Below, one piece after another: positions 1 to 11,553 of a stretch of 64,000 bases of DNA. A program made the position numbers and the translations under genes. The notes below the pieces were generated by a model. It was not told the origin of the DNA and made no database searches. It saw only the letters and a list, made by a program, of their open reading frames with translations. The stretch is from Spisula solida (lineage: Eukaryota > Mollusca > Bivalvia > Venerida > Mactridae), in contig OX365959.1 in the NCBI GenBank assembly GCA_947247005.1, forward strand, positions 39,965,097 to 40,029,096, written 5' to 3'. The stretch's first letter is position 1. Each line of letters opens with the position of its first letter.

Positions 1-719
1 TTTAATCAACCAGTCACCTGACGGTTCCTTCGGTACCCAATCCGTCACATAAATCACAATTAAACAAAAGCAAGCTAATAAATACTCATTTGTCAGCCGA
101 TCTGTCATTCATAATAATCCAATATTTACAAAACTTAAAAAGAATTATTGACCGCGACATCAAAGGTAATGATACTATACACTGCCAGCTTGACAAATGG
201 TAATTTATTTTCAAGTTTGTCAATTGAAGCCAACTTGTAAATATATATTGTTATTTCTACACGTTTAAAGAATAGTTTTTCACGAGGTCAGAGTAAATCA
301 TTAAAATTGAAGCATAATTAATTACGGTATTGTGATAATTAATTGGGAAACAAATACAGTGTGACTGAACTTGTCAAACTGATACTTTTTTAAATAAAAG
401 CATGATATTGAGTTCAAAACATTCAATTTAGGCCAAATGAATGTTGCATGTTCGCGTTAAACTGAAACATTCGTAAGTGCTCGGTCATCCAGTTTTTCCC
501 CTACCTAATTGAAAGTCCATGAACTTCTGCTTTAAGGATAAAAGCCAACAATATAAATTATTACAAATTCTTCATAAATCAAATATATATGACTGGACAT
601 CCAAAAGTCGATCACTATATTAAAGTTAATTGAGCAATTGTTGCATTTAATGATCAGGTGAAATTGACTATATAAAATGAAATAATGATCAATTTAACGA
701 AATACCACTTTTCAATATC
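1..719. other. AT-rich DNA, nothing identified
   Basis: No open frame, tandem repeat or inverted end was recognised. Confidence 0.5.
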
Positions 720-850
720 AAGAGCTGATTGGGTCAATAGGTTACAGGATACCCAAACCTTGATCAGAAGGTTGTAGGCTTGAATCCCTCCTTGGACGGG
801 GTTGTGGGGTTGAACCCAGTGCCTTTAAATCCTTGGCATACGCTTAAATA
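720..850 (+). repeat. Possible degenerate tRNA-derived SINE head
   Basis: GGCTTGAATCCC at about 777-788 resembles a Pol III B box, and the preceding bases ending in AGAAGGTTGTA look like a tRNA anticodon arm and T arm. No clear A box or tail is visible, so this is only suggestive. Confidence 0.3.
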
Positions 851-1610
851 CCAGTAACAAAGAATTTTCAGTGATCAATATAAGTTGTAGATTCTAATAA
901 CTCAATGTTTTGCTATCAATATAAAATAAATAATTAAGTTTACGCCTAATGTCATGTTGACTTTAAACTCTTTCAAATTCAATGTTTATATTTACCAACG
1001 TATTAGCGTTACTGTGAATGTTTTTAGGACCTATAATGTTGCACTACTCTAACCTGTTTTCTTGATCGCTAATAATGAACAAACATAATGCAATTGTGTC
1101 ACAAAAGCCCTATTTATAAAAGCGAAATAATCCTATAGACAGTACAATGTTTAAAACCCGATCTAAATAAATATTTACAGCCTTCAGAACGCTATTGGTC
1201 AATGTGTACAATGACAACATCGCGGTCAGACCATATATGTACAGAGGACTTACTGAATAATACAACCATTGTCACAAACGGCTCAAATTTCTGTTACGCA
1301 AATATACAAAATCAAAGGAATTTTTTGGCGCGGCTTTTAGAGTATACAGGATCAAATGATTATTCAATCTTTCTTTACAAAATAATCCGACAAAATTACA
1401 TAAAATTTAAGACAAGTCCACTTAAAACCATCATAACATATAAATGAACTTATAAACTACAATACAACACTAACATATTCAAATATTCAAACTCAATTCT
1501 CACAGAAATGTTTATGGTATAAAACTTGTAGTTAATATACTAATTTATTTAAGGTTGATGATTTCAACTTATATTTATCACTCTCTACACCTCATTCCTG
1601 ATGTTATTTA
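851..1610. other. AT-rich DNA, nothing identified
   Basis: An 81-codon open frame at 1202-1447 has no recognisable features and is probably chance. Confidence 0.45.
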
Positions 1611-1795
1611 TCACTACGAGGGTATGAGAGAAGAGGAGCCAGTTTCCCTTTTAGGCTGAGAACTAAGCAAGGGAATTTCTGGTACCATTTTTATTTCGTC
1701 TTTGGTATGACGCGGCCTGGGATCGAACCCGGGACCTCCCGCACTCAAAGCGGGCGCTCTACCTTTATAGGCTGTCTAACAATGGTAAATAATTT
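1611..1795 (-). repeat. tRNA-derived SINE (family A, best copy)
   Basis: The minus strand carries a tRNA-like head, GGTAGAGCGCCCGCTTTGAG, followed by a perfect B box GGTTCGATCCC. The downstream body passes through GTACCAGAAATTCCCTTGC and ends near 1611. Degenerate relatives lie at 22682-22860 and 49142-49262, and the head resembles the SINE at 34345. It is not a functional tRNA, because the acceptor and D arms do not close. SINEs of this kind are copied by LINE reverse transcriptase. Confidence 0.75.
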
Positions 1796-2875
1796 GACAG
1801 AAATCAAATGTATCGATTACCGTGTATTAGCAGTATATAAACCAGAGTCACTACAGTTAAAGTGGCCACCTGAAGATAAACCAGCTACAATTGTCTTATT
1901 AAAATTAATCTATTTATTAATTGAATGTTAATTAATAATATTCAAATCACAATCTGAAAAGTTACAGGTAGCTTTTAATGTACCCTCAAATTAACTAGTA
2001 CTAATAAAAGTAATACCACGATTTTGGAAACCTCCCAGTGCGTTACATTGCAACCAAATTGCTTTGTAACACATGTTCGAAATAGAGGCACATTTTTTTA
2101 CAAAATTGATCTTTTGAATACACAGCACTTGACAGCAGTATAATATGGCTGTCAAAAATCAGTTACTTTTTTAACATTATTTTTTTATAAACGGTCCATG
2201 GTGCAAAACTGAAACTATCAATTACCAATAAGAAGCCGGTAGTGTAATGTACAGCAGGGCCCCTTTGTATTTCAATTAGAATTTGACCCCTATTCTGAAA
2301 TGAAGACTATTTACTTAACATTCAAATTTTACACAGACACAATTAGCTACATTTCACTGTAACAATAGCAACATTGTACAAGAAATAATTAGATATGGAG
2401 AGAAACTTTAGAAGTTTAAGAAAAGGAGTTGAAATTTGACCCCTTTAACAAAACCCTATTCAGCTGAAAACTGAGACCCCTTATATGAAGACATAGAAAT
2501 ACACACAGCAAATGGTATTTAAAATATTGTATCACAAATATGCAAGTTGAAGGGTGTTTGAAAGGGGTTTCAAGGAGAGTAAAAAGGGGTCTTGTTTCTA
2601 CAACTCAAACAAAGACCTTAAAACTCCTAATTGATTATGAAGATTACAGAATACAGAGTTACAGAGTACTATAGAAATGGCATTAGTATTAAGAGAGGCA
2701 GCAGGCATAGCCATGTTAGTTTTCCTGCTGAAGCCATCTAATTCAAGAGTACATTTAACATTTAATTAAGAGGACAGGTGTTTGCTTTATACAGGTGTGT
2801 TTGTTTGTCCGTGTGTTTAACAGAGACAGTCGTAAGCGCATGTACAGCATTGATACACCCTAAAAGATCATATTA
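1796..2875. other. Intergenic DNA, nothing firm
   Basis: Short recurring TTTGACCCC stretches occur near 2280 and 2434, too sparse to call a repeat. Confidence 0.45.
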
Positions 2876-2962
2876 AGTCAGACAGGAAAGGCAGCACTCA
2901 ACTTAACCAGCGGAGCACAGAAAACATTAAAAACACACAAAGCACTGAAAACACGGTATCCC
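2876..2962 (+). repeat. Dispersed repeat (GGCAGCACTCAACTTAACC family)
   Basis: GACAGGAAAGGCAGCACTCA then ACTTAACCAGCGGAGCACAG matches 53670-53780 closely, and the minus strand near 37140 and 49320 more loosely. It is non-coding and its class is unknown. Confidence 0.65.
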
Positions 2963-3957
2963 GTCCTGAAAGTCTGCCGCCTCAGTCAGTCAAACTAAAG
3001 GGAACGAGAGCAATGTGACGAGAAAACAACAACCGGACACCACACACCACAAGACTGCCTCTGGGTTTCCAACCAGTGTTTTTTTTAGTTCATTTTTAAT
3101 TGGGCGGGAACTATATATATACTGCTGTCGTAACTATTTTTTAGATTGTTATATACATGAAGAAGATAAAGAAGTGCCAGTTCAATAATGCTGTACTTTA
3201 CTTCAATGCCGTACAAAGGAGCATGTTTCACAAAACAAACACCATTGTGCAACAGCCTGACAGTATCATAGCACACTGCTGCTCAGACAACAGATCAGAC
3301 AATGACATTTAATTTACAATAAATTCAGCAACAGTAAAATATCCCTCCCCCCCCCCCCCCCCCGCCACTGCACGTCAATGCGCATCAACCAAAATATATC
3401 AGCAGTCCAGATCTAGGGTATGTAACATTAAAAACATCCAACAGTATTCAAACGGCAATTAAAGGCATGTTGCCAAAATCATAATTAACATCAGACCCAC
3501 CTATTTGCAAAACTTTGACAAAAATCACGATACACCCTTACACTATGCTATGTGAAATTTAAACCATTGCTTTAACAATGTAGAGTAAAGGAATTTCAGC
3601 GATTTTAATACTTACATAATGTATTCATGACCAATAAAAATTAACAGTGTCTCGTTTTAATTGATTTGCTAAGCTCCTGGATAAGTCGAGATTAAATGTT
3701 TTGACCTTGACCTTTCATTTTCCTAAAATGGAGATTTCATTGTGGTTTTCCTTGTTTGACATTTAGGACAGGATGCAGTGAAGGAAATACACGCCAAAAT
3801 ACCGGTCCTCATTCAACACATACATACCAAGTCATTCCAGAGTTCGTTTAACTGAAATTCTCTGCACATATTTTTCCTTGATAAAAGTCTTTTCTCAATT
3901 GAAAATAGAAAATGTTTTTTTCTGAATACAACATGTACCATCAAAATTTATGTTAAG
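2963..3957. other. Intergenic DNA with one poly-C run
   Basis: Apart from the C17 tract nothing was identified. The 63-codon minus frame is probably chance. Confidence 0.45.
3347..3363. repeat. Poly-C tract of 17 bases
   Basis: An uninterrupted run of C is flanked by AT-rich sequence, with no element boundary evident. Confidence 0.95.
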
Positions 3958-4048
3958 ATCTTTGCACCTTTAGTGGGATTTGAACTTATACTGTACAGCA
4001 TCATTGCCTAGCAATGAAACATTTGGGCTATGACACCCAACAAGACCT
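3958..4048 (-). repeat. tRNA-derived SINE head (family C)
   Basis: TTTGCACCTTTAGTGGGATT followed by TGAAC, then CATTGCCTAGCAATG, recurs near 33930 and 34565. On the minus strand the T-arm-like part gives a decayed B box. The three copies support a dispersed family. Confidence 0.6.
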
Positions 4049-4965
4049 TTTTAGGGCAGGCTATTATAATTTTGTTTTTAAATATATATAGGCCGGGCAG
4101 GACATAATCTGCCGGTTGATTTATATTCTGGCCTAAATGAATGTAAATATGAATAATGATGCTGTATAATGAAGTCATTATATGTTAACAAATAAAGTTC
4201 AAATTTATGCAACAAAACAATATTTTATCATAGTAAGTCCAAACAGGTGGCGAAAATTATCAAGATGAAACACATATGATAACAAATGATAAATACACTG
4301 ATGTCTATTTTTTCACATAAACTATTTTTGAAGTTCATTACATATGATATTTTATAACATACATTAACAAACATATACCAGGATTATAATAAATAGTCCG
4401 GCTCACCTGTCACGTTCTGATGTTATTTTACATATAGAACCTTCATGTTCGGGGTCATTTCTATTGAAACATGTGTTACGTAGTAATTAATTTAGGGGTT
4501 AACGCGATACTGGTCTATTTGTGTGTAAACAAAGACACTGATGGATGTGTTTTGCATTCACTGTGTGTAATTTTCTGTTTTATTTTTCCAGGTGATAAAA
4601 TACATAATATCACCATCATAGTATGTCAACAGTATGTTGGCTGCTTGCATGCTTTCAGTCTGTTCAGAATTTGACAGTCATTATTAAGTGTTGATTTGAG
4701 TCTGTTTAGAACTTGATGTAAACTATGGATATGACAATAACAAAGAAATTCCTACACTATAATCCACACCCAGATTTTTTCACCCACCCTATATTTGTAA
4801 ATTGTGATGCCACAAATTCAATCAATAACCGTTTTAGTTCTTCTATTTTCTCGGCTTATAGCATTTAATTTAACTTAAAGGATACATAGTTCAATAAACA
4901 GTGGATAAACCAGAAATCAAAATACAAAATAAATTTCTTTCAAAATTTTGTTTACCAGTAGTAGT
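4049..4965. other. AT-rich DNA, nothing identified
   Basis: A 67-codon plus frame at 4471-4674 is cysteine-rich but lacks any recognisable motif. Confidence 0.4.
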
Positions 4966-5051
4966 GCAAATGGTGTTAAAATTAACAAGGGGAGTAACTC
5001 AGTACTTTTCATTAATGCAAATGGTGCTACAATTAACAAGGGGAGTAACTC
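4966..5051. repeat. Two-copy 51-bp tandem duplication
   Basis: GCAAATGGTG begins at 4966 and again at 5017. Each copy continues into ATTAACAAGGGGAGTAACTC. The 63-codon open frame spanning it is a by-product of the duplication, since 51 is a multiple of three. Confidence 0.8.
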
Positions 5052-5540
5052 TTTACAGTACACAATAACAAAGGCAAATCAAGTGCACTCAATCAACAGG
5101 CAGCATGTCCTTGAAATGTTTTCATTAAGAGCCAATTAAACAGCCTTTGAAGTTATCTAATGAATGAATCCTTCCAATTTAACCTCCAGTTTAGAAATAA
5201 TTGAAGTTAATAGTTTAGAAATGGAAACAAGGCATGGTTGTCGGTGGCATTGCGGGGACTATTGTCGTCCCCTTCCTGTACAGCAGGGTAACAAGGTGCA
5301 TGCAGTGCTGGTATGTGTAGATGCCTGGAGAATGTATTAAAACAAAGTCTGGTTATATCAAGGTAGTACTAAGGATATTTCATTCAATAATAATCTAGAC
5401 ATTCTGAGTATGTATTAAATCAAGGTCTGGTAGAATAATGAAGAATTTCATTCAATCGTAGACATTCTGCTGTAATGAACAAACTCTTACATTGGTGCCA
5501 TTGCTGTAGTATTGTGCAATGATTTGATGTCTCGGAATGA

Positions 5541-5764
5541 TGGTGTAATGTCCAGGGATAATAATGTAATGTCACGGGAAAAAAATGTTATGTCCGGGAT
5601 AATGTTAATTTGTCCCAGGATGATGAAACAATGTCCCAGGTTAATGATGTTATGTCCCGGAAAGTAGTGTAATGTCCCTGGACAATGATGTAATGTCCTG
5701 GGATAGTGATGTAATGTCCCGGGATAGTGATGTAATGTCCAGGGTTAATGATGTTATTCCCCGA
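5541..5764. repeat. 21-bp degenerate minisatellite
   Basis: About eleven diverged units of TGTAATGTCCCGGGATAGTG-like sequence follow one another at a spacing of 20-22 bases. The best conserved units lie at about 5690-5750. Confidence 0.85.
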
Positions 5765-6740
5765 AATTATTTCTAGGTTTACAGTAACAGTGTATTATAC
5801 TGTACAAGTGATCCAAGTTAGCGACTTGGAAATGTTGGCAAATTTCATGAATTACAACAAACTACCTTCACTAAAAAAATGTTTTTATTTTATCTAGCGT
5901 AAATTTTTGCCAACAAATATTAGAATAATACTGAGAAATTTTTGTCAAATGTCTTGACATTTTGAATTCGCTAATTGTTTTAGCTGAGGAAATGTCCACT
6001 TACATGTATACAGCACTCAGTTAGCTGCTACATAATATTCTATGAGGAAAATTTATGTAAAAAATTCAGTAGAACATGTATAATATTATATGTATCATTG
6101 GTTCAGAACTTATGATAATATTGAATGGTTTATAACACCAGAATGTTGTACACTATTTACCGAAAGTGTAATGCTCTCTCGAGAGTCTTATATGGATGGA
6201 TCAAGGGGGTTTACTTATTTTTTGACAGCTATTTGTGTACAACAGAAGTGTTCCTGGTCTTACTCTACTGACTTAATTTTTCAGCAACTATTGTAGGCAG
6301 GCACTATTTATTAATAATAGGATATTTGTACTCTATAAACTTATAATACTGTGAGGAATAGTAAGTCCCAAATGAATTAGTCTGCTTAATACTTCTTTAC
6401 CAAATAATGAATGAATGTTGCATACTAAGAAAAACTAAGGAGCATGAAAGAGATGGGAAGCAACATTGAATAATGACACAAGAAAAACAAAAGAATCATG
6501 AACTCTGGGCCATAACTCTGTTATCTTAAAACTTAGCGTCATCAAAAACTATGAACATAGGTGCACAACTGCACACACTGATAAACACTTTTTTGTAAAC
6601 TAAACAACTGTAACTAAAATTCTTTTTGTAGATTATAGTGACACAAAGAAATTTATGTTTCTACACGCCCAACTGCCAGCTGTCAAATTTGCGAGTCTGA
6701 CTTAACAATTTTTTTCTATGGAAAAACCTTGCTAATAAAC
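5765..6740. other. AT-rich DNA, nothing identified
   Basis: No gene or repeat boundary was found before element X begins. Confidence 0.45.
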
Positions 6741-7205
6741 AATGTTCCCTCATCCAAGCTTTAGTGCAGGATGAGGGTCATTATTGGAATAAAGCCGGAG
6801 GCTGAGCATGTACAATTAGCATTTCAGTCATAGTACTGGAATGAGCGCTTTTTTAAAGACCCGAGAAAAAGTGCAGTGCACCGTATAGTATATATCACGT
6901 GTGCACCTGTAATCAATCATAATTCAAAGCCAAAGTTTTGTCGCCCTAAACAATAGGCTAATCTCTAATCTAAGTGATAAGCATGTACTAGGGAGGGCAA
7001 AGCATAAAAGGCTGAAAGATACACATAATATCACAACACAAATTATAACATTACATCATAAAATAAATATACCTGTATGTATACAAATATGCACTTTAAA
7101 TATAATGATAATCTGACACAAAGGGAGGGTATGTACATGCTCAGCCTCCGGCTTTATTCCAATAATGACCCTCATCCTGCACTAAAGCTTGGATGAGGGA
7201 ACATT
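6741..7205. mobile_element. Element X: 465-bp inverted-repeat element with 74-bp perfect ends
   Basis: The first 74 bases, beginning AATGTTCCCTCATCC, are repeated without mismatch and inverted at the right end, finishing GGATGAGGGAACATT. Each end holds two hairpins: CCCTCATCC/GGATGAGGG and AGCC-GGA-GGCT. Inside the left end lies a 114-bp block (6807-6920) identical, inverted, to 11410-11523 in the next element. There is no open frame, so it is non-autonomous. I cannot name the superfamily. The long hairpin-bearing inverted ends would fit a foldback or MITE-like element. Confidence 0.82.
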
Positions 7206-10200
7206 ATTTTTCATAAAGCCTATGGCTTTCACATGTACAATTAGCATCTTCAAAGTAGGGCAACAAAACATATTGCCATTAAAACAAAAACCCTCTTAAA
7301 AATAAAAGTGTAATACAATAATGTAAAACAGACTAGACACCTTGTAAATCAAGAGTAACAATAATATATACATTAACAATATATATTAATACCATCATAG
7401 AGTTAGAATACTTCTCCACAGGTAATAAAACCTCTATTATGTCAATAATAGAAATTCAAATATATCTCAAAGGAAAATACTTTATATAAACTTGAAAATA
7501 CCAAATTAAATTTAAACATGAACTCATGAGGTGACTTGAAAAAAGGATTCCTCAACCAAACAAACACCATTAAAAATATGAAGTAACAAAAAATGAACCT
7601 TATAACACTTTGATAGTTCAAAAGAACAATGCCGATACAGAAATCCTCAAATAAACATTCTAAACCTGCAAATCAACAACCAGTTGTTAACTATCAAAAA
7701 CTAAAGCTTATAGATTTTAACAAAATAATAAATTAAATTTAAATGATATAATAAATAGTTCATCAACTTCAGACCATCAGTGAATCAGGGTATCGTTTTC
7801 AAATTGAAAAAGTGGTTAATAAATAACTATTACATAAACACCTATAATTCTATTCTTAACATATATACAAGACACAAGCAATAACCACTCTTTGTATACG
7901 GCAAATACAATTCTATCAAAGCCCAGTTTATGTCAAGATCATAATTTTAAACTTATAACACTCCAATACATCCTTAACGAAATGACATCAAACCTTTCTT
8001 AAATCATAAAATTATACAATATGGTCCGTAAAGAAAACTGCTATGCAGCTTAAGTGCTATTCATTGACAATAAAGAAATCACGTATTAAAACATGATATA
8101 CATGTAAAATGTAATATAAATAATAAAACTGAATTAAATAAAACCTTTATAGGAATATAAGAAAATAATAGTACTGTTACAGACTCTCCATATATAATAT
8201 ATATAAATAGATCATTCTGCAAAGACACAATACTGCCATATTCGTATCATGACCATCTTAAATGACTATGATAAAAGATACCACTAATAAATGACAAAGG
8301 CCATTATTATCCCTAAATTCCTCATTAAAATAAGTAAAGTCAATATCTAAACCAAATTCCGCTCAGGTAACACTAACCCTGTTTCTTCGAAAAGAAATAA
8401 AATCCATTACAATAACACACAAATGTAACAGATACGTCAATAATTACTCTTAATAAAAACTTAAAGAATAAAGTACCTCAAATACTCATATAATTACCTA
8501 TAAAAAAGTAACAACCACTATATATACATTACCATTAGCCGAAACTATGAAATATTATCTATGCTTGAAATGTTCCTGGACACAAAAAACTAGTTTCCCA
8601 ATAAACATGTATAATAAGCTAGGGAGTTTCCAAAGAAACATATATAATAAAGCAAACATATAAGCGCTTCCAAAAAGCTAAACTGGATCCATGTTAACTA
8701 ATTAACACTAGCAGCCCATATAAAACAAACAACCATAAAAACAACACTACATTAAGACAGTAAACAAGTTGTTAATATTTTACAACTATTACCAATAGGT
8801 TTCTAAAAAATAACTTTTAATTCAAATTCCCAGGTTGCTTAACAGAAGTACAAATGTATGTAAATTCAACCCTTCCTTTCCAACTATGAACAATCACTAA
8901 ACAATCCTGCTTAACTTTACTGTAAAAGTCATTTTCAAATATCAGCTTCACTCCGTAAAGTTTATAGTTGATAATCAATCACTCATATTCAAATATCAGC
9001 TTCACTCCGTAAAGTTTATAGTTGATAATCACTAAAGCATAGGTGAGAGTTAAAATCCTGAAAACCCTGAAATCCTCAGAAAAGGACCATTATACTGGGA
9101 AAATACAGCAAAACATACTCTTTGGTACACCCAAAACCTGAAGTTCAGACATAAGGTCTGAAAAAATTTACTCATGTAGATGTGCATAAATAAGTCTGTT
9201 AAAATATTATGCATCGTAAAACTACACGTATCCAGTGTATTTATAAATACATGATACTCCAAAACAGTCTCACTTATAAACATATATCCAGGGATACTGG
9301 TTACATAATATATATATATCCCTTCTCAAGAGGAACTATAGTAAAAATACTAGATTATAGTAGATTTTATACTAACGACTGACAACATCCTATCATCACA
9401 TGACAAATAAATGAATATGAACAACTAAAAATTTGTACCCTCATCGGTCATAAATACACAACACTTGTTGCTACAGTGATAATGTTCAGAATGCAAAAAG
9501 CATTGGGTAATAAGTCTATAAGTAATTCGTACTGAGTCACTCATTTCAAGTATATCATAAGTATAATTGATATATGGCTAAATTTAAGAATACAGCAACA
9601 TATAATTCCAAAAATCATGACATGAATACCTAAAAGCAGATACATCTAAATAAGTTCAACCTGTATCCAAATGTACCAATTCATCAAAATGAACATCATT
9701 CCTCTTGTAACCAATTCTCCACCAAACATCTGAGTTATTCAGTATCATATATAAATATAAGCCATCATAATACTGCCGTATAAATAAAGTAATCATTAAA
9801 GACAATTCATAAACATGAACTTGATATCTCTATTCAAATGAAACCTTTTAACTCACAAAATACTTATTCAATCAACACCAAATACTCACTATATGATGTC
9901 TTTGACAGACTCATAGCGAAATCAAAATATAATTATAATCATAAACATGCTAAACCATCCTGCATGTCACTTAAAAACAGTGTCATATAAATATAACTTC
10001 CCTCAAATGCCAACATCATGTTCCATGACCAAAAATATATTAATTCAAAAAAGAACCAAATACACACTTATGTCAAATCTAATAGATTGACGACACACCA
10101 CAAAAGCAAATGACAAACTGCATAAGTCTCTGGTCAGAATAACTCAGTGCCATACGTTATACCTGATTTCAAATACTTAGAATTACTCCAACTCAATGCA

Positions 10201-11553
10201 ACTATCCAAACTACCAAATATTGATTTATCTCATAGGATAACCAATCTAAATTTACATAAAATATATCTTGATTGCATAAGCATGCAAATTAATAAATTC
10301 ATATATAATCATACCCATAGCAGACAAAAAGCAACCTAAATGCTTGTTCATATATGGATTCTAAAAATAGCATAAACACGCATCAAACACGTTCTCCCCT
10401 GACAAATGTCAAAGAACTCTACGTTATGCTTCAAAACAGGTCTTACTTAATCACGAAACTTCTTCTCAACTATCAACTAATTACACGCAAACTGAGTTTG
10501 TCATGAAATATAACACTCTTAGTACCTTTCTAAATATAAAATAAGTACTGCCCATGTAATAATCTCTGAATAAATATCCGATATACAAATGGTCTCCATC
10601 TAAGGTTATGTACTCATAACACACTGTTATATTATCAAATAAACCGTGTCAGACTCAAAGTGACTTTCTGTAACTGCTAATAAAGCTAATTTCTCATATT
10701 CTCATAAAAGGTACAAAAACGTAACCTTCATATCAAATAAGCATGTGCTCTCAGGCTTTTCACAAAACTCTGTTAGACAGAGCCCATATACAGTCACAAT
10801 TCATCTAAAACTGATAACTGCCTAACAGTCAGTTAAACTCAAAACTTACCCACAGACAATATCATACTAATGTTATAAAGCCAACACTTTTGGCATGTAA
10901 ATAAACATTTCCTCTAATCCAAAGACTAGGTCATTGCATTATAATCGGCGTCCTAAGACGCGTTCACTCGGATAACGGAACAAATATGTCCGAATTTTAA
11001 CATCCGAAAAGCATGTACTACGTACTATGCACAAAGACGTAATTCGTCTATAAAATTGTCCAGAGGACATATTTTTATAATAACCATGTTTTACTATCAC
11101 AAACTAGCAATGAAAATAGAAGACATGGGACAAAACCGGCTCAAAACTCTGCCAAAGTAATCATTATCGTGACAAAAGCTGTTTTACAAACTAGCTTCCG
11201 GTTCCCAAAAAAGTCTTCTTAGTTCAACAATAAAGGATAATAACGGAAGATAAAAAACTCATAACGATTGAAAATTACAATACATTCATCGCAATTACCT
11301 TCCTCGAATGTAAACTGCCAACGAAAGTCGTAATTTCGCCGCAAAAACCAAAAATTACCACGCGACATTGTCGCACGAACGTCTTGCTCATTCAAGCGCT
11401 TGACTAAATATGATTGATTACAGGTGCACACGTGATATATACTATACGGTGCACTGCACTTTTTCTCGGGTCTTTAAAAAAGCGCTCATTCCAGTACTAT
11501 GACTGAAATGCTAATTGTACATGTGAAAGCCATAGGCTTTATGAAAAATAATG
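7202..11553. mobile_element. Element Y: 4.35-kb inverted-repeat element, mostly non-coding
   Basis: A 46-bp perfect inverted repeat starts CATTATTTTTCATAAAGCCT at the left and appears reversed at 11508-11553. It contains an AAAGCC-TAT-GGCTTT hairpin followed by CATGTACAATTAGCAT, the same layout as element X. The right end also shares a 114-bp block with X without a mismatch. About 7260-10900 is poor in G and has no open frame above 80 codons. At 10920-11400 composition is more balanced and CpG-containing. On the minus strand a TATA-like stretch near 11440 precedes a small open frame at 11219-11431, but no function is evident. The left end abuts, and overlaps by CATT, the right end of X. This could be a large non-autonomous transposon or a decayed autonomous one. 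Confidence 0.72.
8934..9031. repeat. Two-copy 54-bp-period duplication inside element Y
   Basis: About 43 bases beginning TTCAAATATCAGCTTCACTC occur at 8934 and again at 8988 with almost no change. This indicates a recent local duplication. Confidence 0.85.

Noticed and set aside
1707..1775. Genuine tRNA gene on the minus strand
   Set aside because: The B box is perfect, but the acceptor and D arms do not pair and a SINE body follows. Degenerate copies elsewhere confirm a SINE.
11219..11431. Small protein gene at the right end of element Y
   Set aside because: The frame is short, starts within the terminal block and shows no recognisable domain. A TATA-like stretch upstream is not enough to call it.
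6741..11553. Single 4.8-kb element with 114-bp terminal inverted repeats
   Set aside because: The sequence at 7125-7250 contains another pair of facing ends, each matching a different outer end. Two abutting elements explain it better, although an internal inversion is not excluded.
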